Positions 19,717 through 29,821 of a stretch of 62,953 nt of DNA are shown here, piece after piece; positions within the stretch are counted from its first letter, which is position 1, and each line of letters opens with the position of its first letter. The position numbers were made by a program, and so were the translations under genes. Source of the DNA: Crocosphaera sp. (lineage in GTDB: Bacteria; Cyanobacteriota; Cyanobacteriia; Cyanobacteriales; Microcystaceae); contig JASJDW010000025.1 of the NCBI GenBank assembly GCA_030064955.1, positions 1 to 62,953 on the forward strand, given 5' to 3'. The notes under the pieces are model-generated. The model was not told the DNA's origin and did not search any database. It worked only from the letters and a program-made list of their open reading frames with translations.

Positions 19717-19995
19717 ATGAGTCGCTCCTTAAAAAAAGGTCCTTTTATTGCAGATAGTCTCCTGACGAAAATTGAAAAACTCAACGAAAAAGGAGATAAA
19801 CAGGTCATCAAAACCTGGTCAAGAGCTTCCACCATCATCCCCGCTATGATCGGTCATACCATCGCAGTCCATAACGGTAAACAGCACGTCCCCATTTTTA
19901 TCTCCGAACAAATGGTCGGTCATAAATTAGGGGAATTTGCCCCCACCCGAACCTTTAGGGGACACGCGAAGAGTGATAAAAAAGCTCGAAGATAA
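19717..19995 (+). CDS. rpsS: 30S ribosomal protein S19
   Basis: 92 codons from the ATG at 19717 ([16 protein letters not shown]), the family's usual start. A GTG/ATG-like start at 19702 would add five residues (MVEII) that S19 proteins lack. KKGPF and [13 protein letters not shown] are intact. S19 sits in the 30S head with S13. Confidence 0.97.
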   Translation: MSRSLKKGPFIADSLLTKIEKLNEKGDKQVIKTWSRASTIIPAMIGHTIAVHNGKQHVPIFISEQMVGHKLGEFAPTRTFRGHAKSDKKARR

Positions 19996-20090
19996 TCAAA
20001 CCAGGTAAAGCCGAGGAAACTGGGGACATACTTTGACCCCAACCCTTAAACCCTGTTTAAAAAGTAAGTTACAGACACCACAACACTATC

Positions 20091-20453
20091 ATGGCAGTTG
20101 ATACAACCACAGAAGCTAAAGCCATAGCCCGTTATATTCGGATGTCTCCCTCAAAAGTAAGACGGGTACTCGATCAAATTAGAGGCCGCTCTTACCGTGA
20201 AGCCCTAATCATCCTGGAATTTATGCCCTATCGAGCCTGTGAGCCAATTTTGAAACTATTGCGCTCTGCTGTGGCTAATGCTGAACACAATCAAGGACTT
20301 GATCCTACCACCTTAGTCGTTAGTAAAGCCTATGCAGACGGGGGACCCAGTTTAAGGCGATATCGACCTAGAGCGCAAGGACGGGCTTATCAAATTCGTA
20401 AACCCACCTGCCACATTACTATTGCCGTTGCGCCCGAAATACAAGAGGACTAA
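20091..20453 (+). CDS. rplV: 50S ribosomal protein L22
   Basis: 120 codons. [17 protein letters not shown] and the tunnel beta-hairpin ([20 protein letters not shown]) are intact, the latter being the macrolide-resistance hairpin. 95 bp after rpsS, 9 bp before rpsC. Confidence 0.98.
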   Translation: MAVDTTTEAKAIARYIRMSPSKVRRVLDQIRGRSYREALIILEFMPYRACEPILKLLRSAVANAEHNQGLDPTTLVVSKAYADGGPSLRRYRPRAQGRAYQIRKPTCHITIAVAPEIQED

Positions 20454-20462
20454 CAAAAACAT

Positions 20463-21188
20463 ATGGGACAGAAAATACATCCAATTGGTTTTCGTCTAGG
20501 CATTACCAAAGATCATAAATCCTGTTGGTATGCTGACAAAAGACGCTATCCTGAGCTATTACAAGAAGACTTAGCAATTCGGCAGTACGTTGAAAAAAAT
20601 CTCAGTAATGCAGGGATTGCCGATATTCGCATTGAGCGTAAAGCCGATCAAATCGATTTAGCCATTCATACTGCTAGACCCGGTGTAGTGGTTGGTAGAG
20701 GCGGAAGTGGTATTGAACAACTCAGAACCGGTTTACAAAAAGTTCTGGGGGAAAATCGTCAAATCCGTATTAACGTCATTGAAGTGTCACGGGTTGATGC
20801 CGATGCTGCTTTAATTGCCGAATATATTACCCAACAACTAGAGCGACGGGTTTCTTTCCGCCGAGTGGTTCGCCAAGCCATTCAACGGGCCCAACGGGCT
20901 GAAGTCAAAGGGATTAAAATTCAGGTAGGTGGTCGTTTGAACGGGGCTGAAATTGCTCGTAGTGAGTGGGTTAGAGAAGGCAGGGTGCCACTGCATACCT
21001 TAAGAGCAGATATTGATTATGCCTATCGGACGGCTCAGACCATTTACGGGATCTTAGGCATTAAAGTCTGGGTATTTAAAGGGGAGATTATTCCAGGTCA
21101 AGAAGAACAAGCTATGGCAGCCCCCGCACCTACTCCCAGAAAGAAACGTCGTCCCCAACAATTTGAAGACCGTTCCAACGAAGAATAA
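20463..21188 (+). CDS. rpsC: 30S ribosomal protein S3
   Basis: 241 codons. KH domain with [12 protein letters not shown] near 72-83 and the C-terminal S3 domain ([17 protein letters not shown]). A basic/acidic tail ([17 protein letters not shown]) ends it. S3 lines the mRNA entry tunnel. Confidence 0.98.
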   Translation: MGQKIHPIGFRLGITKDHKSCWYADKRRYPELLQEDLAIRQYVEKNLSNAGIADIRIERKADQIDLAIHTARPGVVVGRGGSGIEQLRTGLQKVLGENRQIRINVIEVSRVDADAALIAEYITQQLERRVSFRRVVRQAIQRAQRAEVKGIKIQVGGRLNGAEIARSEWVREGRVPLHTLRADIDYAYRTAQTIYGILGIKVWVFKGEIIPGQEEQAMAAPAPTPRKKRRPQQFEDRSNEE

Positions 21189-21226
21189 CCAAGACAGTTT
21201 AAGTTAAACCTTATCATTAATCACCC

Positions 21227-21646
21227 ATGTTAAGTCCTAGAAGAACAAAATTTCGCAAACAGCAGCGAGGACGCATGAGAGGACTGGCATACCGAGGCAG
21301 TACCCTCAACTTTGGTGACTACGCCCTCCAAGCGACCGAACCCTGCTGGATCACCTCCCGTCAAATTGAAGCAGCCCGTCGTGCTATGACCCGCTATATC
21401 AAAAGGGGTGGAAAAATTTGGATTCGGGTATTCCCTGATAAACCCGTCACCATGCGAGCCGCAGAAACTCGGATGGGGTCTGGAAAAGGGTCTCCTGAAT
21501 ATTGGGTTGCTGTGGTTAAACCCGGAAGAATCATGTTTGAGTTATCTGGGGTCGCAGAACCGGTTGCCCGTGAAGCAATGCGTCTAGCTGCTCAAAAACT
21601 ACCCATCAAAACCAAGTTTATTACACGCCAGGAGGAGTATAACTAA
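21227..21646 (+). CDS. rplP: 50S ribosomal protein L16
   Basis: 139 codons. [19 protein letters not shown] is the canonical N-terminus, and [20 protein letters not shown] the conserved core that positions A-site tRNA. Three bases from rpmC. Confidence 0.98.
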   Translation: MLSPRRTKFRKQQRGRMRGLAYRGSTLNFGDYALQATEPCWITSRQIEAARRAMTRYIKRGGKIWIRVFPDKPVTMRAAETRMGSGKGSPEYWVAVVKPGRIMFELSGVAEPVAREAMRLAAQKLPIKTKFITRQEEYN

Positions 21647-21649
21647 ATC

Positions 21650-21886
21650 ATGGCACTACCCAAAATACAAGAAGTCAGACAACTCAGTGATGAAGAACTG
21701 GCAGAAGAAATTATCGCCACTAAACGGAAACTCTTTGATTTGCGGTTTCAACAAGCCACCCGCCAGTTAGAAAAAACCCACGAGTTTAAACACACCCGTC
21801 ATCGTATGGCTCAACTCTTAACCGTCGAACGGGAAAGACAACTCAACATCAACCAAACATCATCCACATCAGTAGAAGAGACATAG
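21650..21886 (+). CDS. rpmC: 50S ribosomal protein L29
   Basis: 78 codons, a little longer than the usual 60-70 because of a Ser/Thr/Glu-rich tail. Two-helix L29 fold visible ([20 protein letters not shown], then [15 protein letters not shown]). SD AGGAGG lies inside the end of rplP. Confidence 0.97.
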   Translation: MALPKIQEVRQLSDEELAEEIIATKRKLFDLRFQQATRQLEKTHEFKHTRHRMAQLLTVERERQLNINQTSSTSVEET

Positions 21887-21893
21887 AACCATT

Positions 21894-22136
21894 ATGGCCG
21901 TCAAAGAAAGAGTTGGAGTCGTGGTTAGCACCAAAATGGATAAAACCGCAGTGGTAGCTGTAGAAAACCGCTCCCCTCACCCAAAATATGGAAAGATCGT
22001 TGTCAAAACCAAAAACTTTAAAGCACACGATCCCGAAAATAAATGTCAAGAAGGCGATCGCGTTCGCATTCGAGAAACCCGCCCCCTCAGCAAAACCAAA
22101 CGCTGGGAAATTAAGGAAATTTTAACCGCTCATTAA
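21894..22136 (+). CDS. rpsQ: 30S ribosomal protein S17
   Basis: 80 codons. [20 protein letters not shown] and the OB-fold motifs ([26 protein letters not shown]) are intact. Seven bases after rpmC. Confidence 0.98.
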   Translation: MAVKERVGVVVSTKMDKTAVVAVENRSPHPKYGKIVVKTKNFKAHDPENKCQEGDRVRIRETRPLSKTKRWEIKEILTAH

Positions 22137-22153
22137 ACCCGTTTATTACCACC

Positions 22154-22522
22154 GTGATTCAACAGCAAACCTATCTCAATGTTGCCGACAATAGCGGAGC
22201 CCGTAAACTCATGTGTTTGCGTGTTTTGGGAACCGGCAATTGTCGCTATGGAGAAATTGGGGATAAAATCATCGCCGTCGTCAAAGATGCCATTCCCAAT
22301 ATGCCTATCAAACGGTCTGATATTGTCACCGCCGTTATTGTACGGACTCGCCAACCCGTCAATCGCGCCAGTGGCATGAGTATCCGTTTTGATGATAATG
22401 CAGCCGTCATTATCAACGCCGATGGCAACCCCAGAGGAACCCGTGTTTTTGGCCCTGTAGCCAGAGAATTAAGGGATAAAAGTTACACCAAAATCGTATC
22501 CTTAGCACCGGAGGTACTCTAA
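22154..22522 (+). CDS. rplN: 50S ribosomal protein L14
   Basis: 122 codons starting at GTG ([19 protein letters not shown]). [20 protein letters not shown] closes the canonical protein. L14 contacts the 30S subunit at bridge B8. GTG starts are common in this cluster (also rplC, infA, rpsM, rpoA). Confidence 0.98.
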   Translation: MIQQQTYLNVADNSGARKLMCLRVLGTGNCRYGEIGDKIIAVVKDAIPNMPIKRSDIVTAVIVRTRQPVNRASGMSIRFDDNAAVIINADGNPRGTRVFGPVARELRDKSYTKIVSLAPEVL

Positions 22523-22523
22523 C

Positions 22524-22871
22524 ATGAGTCAAAAAAAATCTCCCCCTAAACGATACAAAATGCACGTTAAAACAGGGGATACCATTCAAGTGATCTCAGG
22601 ACGAGACAAAGGCAAAGTGGGAGAAGTGATCAAAACTATCCCCAAAACCAGTCAAGTCGTGGTTAAAGGAGTTAACGTCAGAACCAAGCACGTTAAACCC
22701 CAACAAGAAGGAGAATCAGGTCAAATTGCCACCTTTGAAGCTCCGATTCATAGTTCTAACGTCATGTTGTATTCCACCAAAGAACAGGTAGCCAGCCGTA
22801 TTAGCTATACCTTTACCGACGAAGGTCGTAAAGTACGAATGTTGAAGAAAACAGGAGAAATTATCGATTAA
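22524..22871 (+). CDS. rplX: 50S ribosomal protein L24
   Basis: 115 codons with the KOW motif [18 protein letters not shown] near 18-35. A strong SD (GGAGGT) lies within the rplN end. The following 164-bp gap to rplE holds no rpsN or other gene that I can see. Confidence 0.98.
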   Translation: MSQKKSPPKRYKMHVKTGDTIQVISGRDKGKVGEVIKTIPKTSQVVVKGVNVRTKHVKPQQEGESGQIATFEAPIHSSNVMLYSTKEQVASRISYTFTDEGRKVRMLKKTGEIID

Positions 22872-23035
22872 AATCGAGAGTTTTTACTTCTATTAGGTCA
22901 GCAATAAGAAATGGTTATTTTTCATACTATTTATAAACCTTTCTCCTTGCTCCCTTGCAATTCAAACAATAACCCTAATTTTCCACCGAATTATTAGTCG
23001 CCCCTGACCAAGCCCAGGGATGAGGAAAAACTATC

Positions 23036-23581
23036 ATGGCTCAACCAAGACTCAAAACCTTTTATCAAGAAACCATTGTACCGAAACTGCAACAGGAGTT
23101 TAGTTACAGCAACATTCACCAAGTTCCTAAAGTCGTCAAAATTACCGTTAACCGAGGACTTGGAGAAGCATCCCAAAATGCTAAAGCCCTAGAATCTTCC
23201 ATTAGCGAATTAGAGACGATTACTGGACAAAAACCCGTTGTTACCCGTGCTAAAAAAGCGATCGCTGGTTTTAAAATCCGTGAAGGAATGCCAGTAGGCG
23301 TTATGGTAACGTTGCGTTCAGAAAAAATGTACGCCTTTTTAGACCGTTTAATTAATTTAGCTTTACCACGGATTAGAGACTTTCGGGGAATCAGCCCAAA
23401 AAGCTTTGACGGACGAGGTAACTACAGTCTTGGTATTCGTGAACAACTGATTTTTCCAGAAATCGACTACGACACCATCGATCAAATTCGGGGCATGGAT
23501 GTTTCCATCATTACCACCGCCCAAACCGATGAAGAAGGGCGTGCGTTACTCAAAGAAATGGGAATGCCCTTCCGTACCTAG
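23036..23581 (+). CDS. rplE: 50S ribosomal protein L5
   Basis: 181 codons. [34 protein letters not shown] and the C-terminal [19 protein letters not shown] are diagnostic of L5, which binds 5S rRNA and the P-site tRNA. Confidence 0.98.
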   Translation: MAQPRLKTFYQETIVPKLQQEFSYSNIHQVPKVVKITVNRGLGEASQNAKALESSISELETITGQKPVVTRAKKAIAGFKIREGMPVGVMVTLRSEKMYAFLDRLINLALPRIRDFRGISPKSFDGRGNYSLGIREQLIFPEIDYDTIDQIRGMDVSIITTAQTDEEGRALLKEMGMPFRT

Positions 23582-23619
23582 TCAATCCGTCATTCTACAG
23601 GAGAAACTGATCAGCAATA

Positions 23620-24021
23620 ATGGCACCTAACGACACCATCTCAGATATGCTTACCCGTATCCGCAACGCTTGTGCGGTACGCCACCCTACCACTGTGGTT
23701 CCCACCACAAGAATGACCCGCAGTATTGCCCAAGTCCTCAAAGAAGAAGGCTTTATTGAGGGGTTTGAAGAAGCGGGAGAAGGGGTAAAAAAACATCTCG
23801 TCATCTCCCTAAAATACAAATCAAGGGGCCGTCAGCCTATCATTAATACCCTACAACGGGTGAGTAAACCAGGGTTACGAGTCTACTCCAATCGTAAAGA
23901 TTTACCCCGTGTACTCGGAGGCATTGGCATTGCCATCATCTCTACCTCCAAAGGGATTATGACCGATAGGGAAGCTCGTCGTCAAAACGTGGGTGGCGAA
24001 ATTCTTTGCTACGTTTGGTAG
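23620..24021 (+). CDS. rpsH: 30S ribosomal protein S8
   Basis: 133 codons. [13 protein letters not shown] start and the C-terminal [27 protein letters not shown] are diagnostic. S8 is the translational repressor of the spc operon in E. coli. Confidence 0.98.
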   Translation: MAPNDTISDMLTRIRNACAVRHPTTVVPTTRMTRSIAQVLKEEGFIEGFEEAGEGVKKHLVISLKYKSRGRQPIINTLQRVSKPGLRVYSNRKDLPRVLGGIGIAIISTSKGIMTDREARRQNVGGEILCYVW

Positions 24022-24097
24022 CATCCCTTAACCATGAACGTAGTAAGAGCCTCGTAAAAACAACAACTCACTGATCACAAGATAACCCATCAGAACC

Positions 24098-24637
24098 ATG
24101 TCTCGTATTGGTAAACAACCTATCCCTCTGCCCAATAAAGTCACCATCGACATCAAAGGGCAACATATCGCAGTCAAAGGACCCAAAGGTTCCCTAGAAT
24201 TTGAACTTCCCTCAAAAGTCACTGTCAACCAAGACGGAGAAACCCTCCTGGTTCAACGAGAAGATGACTCTCGCACCGCCCGTGAACGTCATGGCCTTTG
24301 TCGCACATTAGTGTCTAATATGGTCGAAGGGGTTTCCAAAGGGTTTGAAAAACGTCTAAGTATCCAAGGAGTCGGGTATCGAGCCCAGGCGCAAGGAAGT
24401 AAATTAACCCTCAACGTTGGCTATAGTAAACCCGTTGAAATGACTATGCCCAAAGGCATTAATGTGGCCGTTGAAAACAATACTCAAGTCATTGTTAGTG
24501 GCATCGACAAAGAAATTGTCGGTAACATTGCTGCTAAAATTCGGGCAGTTCGTCCCCCAGAACCTTACAAGGGTAAAGGTATTCGTTACATTGACGAATT
24601 TGTTAGACGCAAAGCAGGTAAAGCCGGTAAAAAATAA
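24098..24637 (+). CDS. rplF: 50S ribosomal protein L6
   Basis: 179 codons. [15 protein letters not shown] start; the two homologous halves and the C-terminal [13 protein letters not shown] motif near the sarcin-ricin loop are intact. Two bases before rplR. Confidence 0.98.
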   Translation: MSRIGKQPIPLPNKVTIDIKGQHIAVKGPKGSLEFELPSKVTVNQDGETLLVQREDDSRTARERHGLCRTLVSNMVEGVSKGFEKRLSIQGVGYRAQAQGSKLTLNVGYSKPVEMTMPKGINVAVENNTQVIVSGIDKEIVGNIAAKIRAVRPPEPYKGKGIRYIDEFVRRKAGKAGKK

Positions 24638-24639
24638 TT

Positions 24640-25002
24640 ATGAAAACAACACGCAGAGATTCTTTAAAACGTCGTCATCGACGGATTCGCAAAAAAGTCA
24701 GCGGTACCCCCGACTGCCCTCGTTTAGCGGTTTTTCGCTCTAATCATCACATTTATGCCCAAATTATTGATGATGTCGCCCAACATACCCTGGCGGCTGC
24801 TTCTACCTTAGAACCCGACCTAAAAAATAGTCTTTCCTCTGGGGCAACCTGTGAAGCTTCCGCTGCTGTGGGAAAGTTAGTGGCGGAACGAGGAAAAGCC
24901 AAGGGCATCGAACAAGTGGTCTTTGATCGCGGGGGGAATCTTTATCATGGTCGGGTAAAAGCCTTGGCTGAAGCTGCCCGCGAAGCTGGATTACAGTTTT
25001 AA
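24640..25002 (+). CDS. rplR: 50S ribosomal protein L18
   Basis: 120 codons. [20 protein letters not shown] and the C-terminal [20 protein letters not shown] are diagnostic of L18, which binds 5S rRNA with L5. Confidence 0.98.
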   Translation: MKTTRRDSLKRRHRRIRKKVSGTPDCPRLAVFRSNHHIYAQIIDDVAQHTLAAASTLEPDLKNSLSSGATCEASAAVGKLVAERGKAKGIEQVVFDRGGNLYHGRVKALAEAAREAGLQF

Positions 25003-25041
25003 ATCAAATTATTAATCGTTTCACATTAAGCAGTAATTATT

Positions 25042-25563
25042 ATGGCAAAAAGTCGTAAAAACAGCCGAGAAAAGGCGAAAGAAAGTAACTGGCAAGAACG
25101 AGTTATCCAAATTCGTCGGGTCAGTAAAGTGGTTAAAGGCGGTAAAAAACTGAGCTTTCGCGCCATTGTTGTCGTTGGCAATGAAAAAGGCCAAGTGGGG
25201 GTTGGTGTGGGTAAAGCTGGTGACGTGATCGGTGCTGTCCGTAAAGGAGTCGCTGATGGCAAAAAACAGCTAATTGACGTATCTTTAACAAAGTCTAGTT
25301 CGATCACCCACGTAGCCAAAGGCGTGTCCGGCGGAGCAAAAGTCATTGTTCGCCCTGCTGCTCCTGGTACTGGGGTAATTGCTGGAGGAGCAGTAAGAAC
25401 CGTATTAGAGTTGGCTGGACTTAAAAATATTTTAGCTAAGCAACTCGGCTCCAATAATCCCCTCAACAATGCTAGAGCCGTCATTAATGCCCTTGAGAGT
25501 CTGCGAACCTTCTCCGAAGTCGCCCAAGAAAGAGGGGTTCCCCTTGAGCATCTTTATACCTAA
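25042..25563 (+). CDS. rpsE: 30S ribosomal protein S5
   Basis: 173 codons. [19 protein letters not shown] with the S5 N-terminal dsRNA-binding-like fold and [18 protein letters not shown] are intact. No rpmD (L30) follows, as is normal in cyanobacteria. Confidence 0.98.
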   Translation: MAKSRKNSREKAKESNWQERVIQIRRVSKVVKGGKKLSFRAIVVVGNEKGQVGVGVGKAGDVIGAVRKGVADGKKQLIDVSLTKSSSITHVAKGVSGGAKVIVRPAAPGTGVIAGGAVRTVLELAGLKNILAKQLGSNNPLNNARAVINALESLRTFSEVAQERGVPLEHLYT

Positions 25564-25591
25564 ACAAAGTCTTTGATCTCAACCAAATCTT

Positions 25592-26068
25592 ATGAGAATA
25601 CATGAAGTCAGCCCCCAAAAAGGGTCAACTAAACGCCGTCGTCGTATTGGCCGAGGCATTTCTGCTGGACAAGGAGCCAGTGGTGGCTTTGGAATGCGGG
25701 GTCAAAAATCTCGCTCTGGAACAGGAACGAAAGCTGGGTTTGAAGGGGGACAAATGCCTCTTTACCGTCGGGTTCCTAAGTTAAAACACTTTCCCTTGGT
25801 TAACCCTAGCCATTACACCGTTATTAATGTGGGTAAACTCAATGGTTTGCCAGCCAATACGGAAGTTACCCTAGAGAGCTTAATGGAAGTAGGGTTAATT
25901 ACTAGCAATGATGGCCCGTTGAAATTATTGGGAGATGGCGAGTTAAGTGTTGCTTTAACGGTTAAGGCTGCTGCCTTTACTAAATCAGCCCAAGCCAAAA
26001 TTGAAAGTGCAGGAGGAAGTTGCCAAACCGGAGCGAAACCTGCTGATGCTCCTACTGATAATGAATAA
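25592..26068 (+). CDS. rplO: 50S ribosomal protein L15
   Basis: 158 codons. [20 protein letters not shown] and [19 protein letters not shown] mark L15. The C-terminal ten residues ([10 protein letters not shown]) are a short extra acidic tail. Confidence 0.97.
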   Translation: MRIHEVSPQKGSTKRRRRIGRGISAGQGASGGFGMRGQKSRSGTGTKAGFEGGQMPLYRRVPKLKHFPLVNPSHYTVINVGKLNGLPANTEVTLESLMEVGLITSNDGPLKLLGDGELSVALTVKAAAFTKSAQAKIESAGGSCQTGAKPADAPTDNE

Positions 26069-26086
26069 TGGATTGGTCAATCATTA

Positions 26087-26106
26087 CCTCTCCTCTGAAG
26101 GAGAGG
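26087..26106 (+). promoter_or_regulatory. Perfect 8-bp hairpin between rplO and secY
   Basis: CCTCTCCT, a CTGA tetraloop and AGGAGAGG. No U run follows, so it is more likely an RNA processing or stability element than a terminator. The rest of the 189-bp gap is AT-rich, with repeated AATTATTAATTAT that could hold a secY promoter. Confidence 0.45.
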
Positions 26107-26257
26107 CGTAATTTCTATCAAATTATCAGTTCCTTCTGCCAACTTCAAATGCAGATAAAACAAAATTATCAACTATTAATTATTAATTATCAATTATTAA
26201 TTGTTTGGTAAAATGTCACAATTAATAAATAATCGTTAATCACTGAGGTTACCATTA

Positions 26258-27574
26258 ATGGTTGTCAGTCGAGAGAAAACACCTACAGCACAAGAAACCT
26301 TTTTACAAATGGCTCAAGCGGCCGGCTTGCGGGGTCGGTTGCTGATTACCATTGGTTTATTAATTTTAATTCGTTTTGGGATTTTTATTCCCATTCCTGG
26401 CATTGATCGGGCTAAGTTTGTTGCTGCCATTAGCAATAGTCCAGTGTTAGGCTTTTTGGATATCTTTACCGGGGGAGGAATTTCTACCCTAGGTATTTTC
26501 GCCCTTGGGATTCTTCCTTTTATTAACGCTTCCATTATTATGCAGTTGTTAACGGCTGCTATTCCTTCTTTGGAAGATTTACAGAAAAACGAAGGGGAAG
26601 CCGGAAGACGGAAAATTTCCCAAATTACCCGTTATGTCGCTGCCGGCTGGGCTGTGATTCAAAGTACAGCAATTACTGTTGGGTTATTACGGGAATATGC
26701 CCTAGGCGATCCTTTTTGGTTTGTTCCTGAAACCGTTTTAGCTTTAACGGCCGGTTCCATGTTTGTCATGTGGGTATCGGAATTAATTACGGAACGGGGC
26801 ATTGGGAATGGGGCATCATTGTTGATTTTTGTCAATATTGTGGCCAGTTTACCCAGAACCCTCGGACAAACCATCGATTATGCCCAAACCGGAGGCAGAC
26901 AAGCGGTAGCACAAGTGGTTATCCTCTTATTGGTCTTCTTGGTAATGATTGTGGGCATCGTTTTTGTTCAAGAAGGAACCCGGCGTATCCCTATCATCTC
27001 AGCCCGTCGTCAAGTGGGACGGAAGCTTTACCGAGAAAGAACCAGCTACTTACCCCTAAGACTGAATCAAGGGGGGGTAATGCCCATTATTTTCGCCTCT
27101 GCGGTATTAATTTTACCCCAATCCTTAGGCGGATTTTTCGGGAATGAAGGAGCATTTAGTCAAGTATTGATTCAAGTGGCTAACGCCTTACGTCCTGGAA
27201 CTTGGGTTTATGTGGGAGTTTATTCTCTATTGATTCTCTTCTTTAGCTATTTCTATGCTTCTTTAATCGTTAACCCCGAAGATGTGTCGAAAAACCTCAA
27301 AAAAATGGGTTCAAGTATTCCTGGTATTCGTCCAGGGGAAAAAACCAAAGAATACTTAGAAGGGGTTCTGAACCGTTTGACGTTCTTAGGGGCTGTCTTT
27401 TTGAGTTTTGTGGCCACTGTTCCCACTTTAGTTGAAGGGGCAACTGGGGTGACAACCTTCCGAGGGTTAGGGGCAACCTCCCTCCTCATTCTTGTAGGGG
27501 TAGCCATTGATACAGCGAAGCAAATTCAAACTTATGTCATCTCTCAACGCTATGAGGGCATGATTAAACAATAA
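26258..27574 (+). CDS. secY: Protein translocase subunit SecY
   Basis: 438 codons, ten predicted membrane segments. GIFIPIPGID opens TM1, FTGGGISTLGIFALGILPF belongs to the plug/TM2 region, and LRPGTW and MKQ-end regions are normal. SecY forms the channel in plasma and thylakoid membranes. Downstream adk keeps the conserved secY-adk order. Confidence 0.98.
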   Translation: MVVSREKTPTAQETFLQMAQAAGLRGRLLITIGLLILIRFGIFIPIPGIDRAKFVAAISNSPVLGFLDIFTGGGISTLGIFALGILPFINASIIMQLLTAAIPSLEDLQKNEGEAGRRKISQITRYVAAGWAVIQSTAITVGLLREYALGDPFWFVPETVLALTAGSMFVMWVSELITERGIGNGASLLIFVNIVASLPRTLGQTIDYAQTGGRQAVAQVVILLLVFLVMIVGIVFVQEGTRRIPIISARRQVGRKLYRERTSYLPLRLNQGGVMPIIFASAVLILPQSLGGFFGNEGAFSQVLIQVANALRPGTWVYVGVYSLLILFFSYFYASLIVNPEDVSKNLKKMGSSIPGIRPGEKTKEYLEGVLNRLTFLGAVFLSFVATVPTLVEGATGVTTFRGLGATSLLILVGVAIDTAKQIQTYVISQRYEGMIKQ

Positions 27575-27646
27575 ACCATTGGGGAAGAGGAACGATGAGT
27601 TCCTTAACCCTACTCTCAACAGAGTTATTAACACAACAACAAGATT

Positions 27647-28207
27647 ATGAATACAGGGAAGGGATTAATTTTTTTGGGTCCCCCCGGTTCAGGAAAAGGA
27701 ACCCAAGCCCAAGAATTATCAAAAGAACTTAATATTCCCCACATTTCCACAGGAGAAATGTTACGAGAAGCGATCGCTAAACAAACCGCTTTAGGACAAA
27801 AAGCCCAAGCTTATGTAGACAAAGGGGAATTAGTGCCTGATGAGTTATTGTTAGGTTTAATTGAAGAACGATTGAACGAAGAAGATGCCGAAAACGGGTG
27901 GATTTTAGACGGTTTCCCCCGTAACGTCCCTCAAGCTGAATTTTTAGACCAGCTACTTCAGAAATTAGACAAGTTTTCCGAGCAAGCGATTAATTTAGAG
28001 GTTCCTGATGAAGTAATTATTGATCGTTTGTTATTACGGGGGCGAAAAGATGATAACGAAGCAACCATTCGCCGTCGTTTAGAAGTTTACCGAGAAAAAA
28101 CCCAACCTGTCCTCGATTATTATCGTCAACAAGACAGACTCTCTTCTGTTGATGGCAACCGCAAACTACAAGAGGTCACTAAAACCCTTAAAACAGTGGT
28201 GGCATGA
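27647..28207 (+). CDS. adk: Adenylate kinase (short form)
   Basis: 186 codons. P-loop LGPPGSGKGTQA at 10-21, STGEMLRE, DGFPRN and GRKDDNEATIRRRLEVY. The LID is short, without the Cys4 zinc site, i.e. the short-type enzyme. It makes ADP from AMP and ATP. Confidence 0.97.
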   Translation: MNTGKGLIFLGPPGSGKGTQAQELSKELNIPHISTGEMLREAIAKQTALGQKAQAYVDKGELVPDELLLGLIEERLNEEDAENGWILDGFPRNVPQAEFLDQLLQKLDKFSEQAINLEVPDEVIIDRLLLRGRKDDNEATIRRRLEVYREKTQPVLDYYRQQDRLSSVDGNRKLQEVTKTLKTVVA

Positions 28208-28364
28208 GACAGGAATTAAATTCGGTAAAAAGTCAAGAGTAATCAGGAGGTTTGCTAAGATATGTAAGGGAAAGTTGATCGTAACCCTTCTTTTATGATA
28301 AAGAAGCGTCCGACCAGAATGAGAATTCGTCTTTTCCTAATTATACTATTTGAGGCATCAGATT

Positions 28365-28595
28365 GTGTCAAAACAAGACTTAATTGAAATGGAAGGAACC
28401 GTAACCGAGTCTCTTCCTAACGCGATGTTTCGAGTGGATCTTGACAATGGGTTTAACGTATTAGCCCATATTTCTGGAAAAATCCGCCGTAACTATATTA
28501 AAATTCTGCCAGGCGATCGGGTTAAAGTGGAATTAACCCCCTACGATCTCACGAAAGGCAGAATCACTTATCGGCTTAAAGGTAGTAAAAAGTAA
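28365..28595 (+). CDS. infA: Translation initiation factor IF-1
   Basis: 76 codons from GTG at 28365 ([13 protein letters not shown]). A TTG five codons upstream would add MRHQI, which IF-1 lacks. The S1/OB-fold is complete ([27 protein letters not shown]). The 142-bp gap after adk shows no gene. Confidence 0.96.
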   Translation: MSKQDLIEMEGTVTESLPNAMFRVDLDNGFNVLAHISGKIRRNYIKILPGDRVKVELTPYDLTKGRITYRLKGSKK

Positions 28596-28601
28596 AGTGT
28601 T

Positions 28602-28620
28602 AGGGGAATGAAAATCCCCT
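28602..28620 (+). promoter_or_regulatory. Hairpin downstream of infA
   Basis: AGGGGA (28602-28607) pairs with TCCCCT (28615-28620) across a 7-nt AT loop. Weak terminator-like or processing element; only a mixed AT stretch follows. Confidence 0.35.
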
Positions 28621-28649
28621 TATTATCACCACTGAAACAACTATTTTAG

Positions 28650-28679
28650 CTGACATAAACAAGCAACTTTTGCTATAAT
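28650..28679 (+). promoter_or_regulatory. Predicted internal promoter for rpmJ-rpsM-rpsK-rpoA
   Basis: CTGACA (28650-28655) and TATAAT (28674-28679) with an 18-bp spacer, 33 bp before rpmJ and just after the infA hairpin. It would allow the alpha-operon part to be transcribed separately. Motif evidence only. Confidence 0.5.
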
Positions 28680-28711
28680 AATAAGCTTGCAGTCCTGCTG
28701 TAGAAAAATCC

Positions 28712-28825
28712 ATGAAAGTTAGACCATCAGTCAAAAAAATGTGCGAAAAATGTCGCGTTATACGGCGGCGGGGGAGAGTCATGGTACTGTGTACTAACCC
28801 AAAACACAAGCAACGTCAGGGTTAG
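28712..28825 (+). CDS. rpmJ: 50S ribosomal protein L36
   Basis: 37 codons, ATG to [23 protein letters not shown] then [17 protein letters not shown]: the zinc-ribbon ligands C11, C14, C27 and H32 are all present, the usual C+ form. Position between infA and rpsM is the conserved one. Too short for most ORF cut-offs. Confidence 0.98.
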   Translation: MKVRPSVKKMCEKCRVIRRRGRVMVLCTNPKHKQRQG

Positions 28826-28891
28826 AATGGCATCTCCTAAACACCATCAAAACATTAGGTAAACAAGAACACGCTAAGAGGGAAAACAAAA

Positions 28892-29275
28892 GTGGCAAGG
28901 ATATCTGGTGTTGACCTGCCAAGGGATAAACGAGTCGAAATCGGCTTAACTTATCTATATGGTATCGGTTTATCACGATCTCAAGAAATTTTAGCAGAAA
29001 CCGGTGTCAACCCTGACACCCGTGTGCGAGATTTAAGCGACGAAGACGTTGCTAAGTTACGCTCCTACATCGAAAACAACTATCAAATCGAAGGGGATCT
29101 CAGACGTTGGGAAGCCATGAATATCAAGCGATTGGCTGACATCGGTACCTATCGGGGTCGTCGTCATCGTCAAGGACTCCCAGTCAGGGGACAACGGACA
29201 AGAACCAATGGTCGTACCCGTCGAGGTAGAAGGGTAACCGTTGCTGGGAAGAAAAAAGCTCCCTCTAAGAAATAA
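28892..29275 (+). CDS. rpsM: 30S ribosomal protein S13
   Basis: 127 codons from GTG ([18 protein letters not shown]). Helix-two-turn-helix body and the basic tail ([20 protein letters not shown]) are intact. Makes bridges B1a/B1b. Confidence 0.98.
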   Translation: MARISGVDLPRDKRVEIGLTYLYGIGLSRSQEILAETGVNPDTRVRDLSDEDVAKLRSYIENNYQIEGDLRRWEAMNIKRLADIGTYRGRRHRQGLPVRGQRTRTNGRTRRGRRVTVAGKKKAPSKK

Positions 29276-29326
29276 TCACACTTCATTGACCATTGATCAG
29301 TTAGAGAAAAATTTCAGCGAAACATT

Positions 29327-29719
29327 ATGGCGCGACCAACTAAAAAAGGCGGACCCAAAAAACAAAAGAAAAACGTTCCTAACGGGGTGGCTCATATTCA
29401 GTCCACTTTCAACAATACCATTGTCACCATTTCCGATACAAAAGGGGATGTAGTTTCTTGGTCTTCGGCAGGAGCTAGTGGCTTTAAAGGGGCTAAAAAA
29501 GGAACTCCTTTTGCTGCTCAAACCGCAGCAGACTCGGCAGCTCGTCGAGCCATCGATCAAGGAATGCGACAAATAGAAGTCATGGTGAGCGGACCTGGGG
29601 CTGGTCGGGAAACAGCTATCCGCGCATTACAAGGGGCAGGATTAGAAATTACTCTAATTCGAGATGTCACCCCCATTCCTCATAACGGCTGTCGTCCTCC
29701 AAAACGACGTCGAGTTTAG
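29327..29719 (+). CDS. rpsK: 30S ribosomal protein S11
   Basis: 130 codons. [20 protein letters not shown] and the C-terminal [18 protein letters not shown] are diagnostic. S11 lies on the 30S platform. Confidence 0.98.
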   Translation: MARPTKKGGPKKQKKNVPNGVAHIQSTFNNTIVTISDTKGDVVSWSSAGASGFKGAKKGTPFAAQTAADSAARRAIDQGMRQIEVMVSGPGAGRETAIRALQGAGLEITLIRDVTPIPHNGCRPPKRRRV

Positions 29720-29821
29720 CCAGCGTTACCCATCTTCATCACACTATGAATATTTAGCGTTAGGACAGACACAAATCAGGGTGTCTGGGAGGCATTTGAC
29801 AATGAAGGGAGGTCACTAAAC

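Noticed and set aside
22872-23035. Missing small ribosomal gene (rpsN) between rplX and rplE
   Set aside because: No S14-like frame in the gap; cyanobacteria normally carry rpsN elsewhere.
28275-28299. TTGATC/TATGAT promoter before infA
   Set aside because: Spacer is only 13 bp, too short for a sigma70 promoter.
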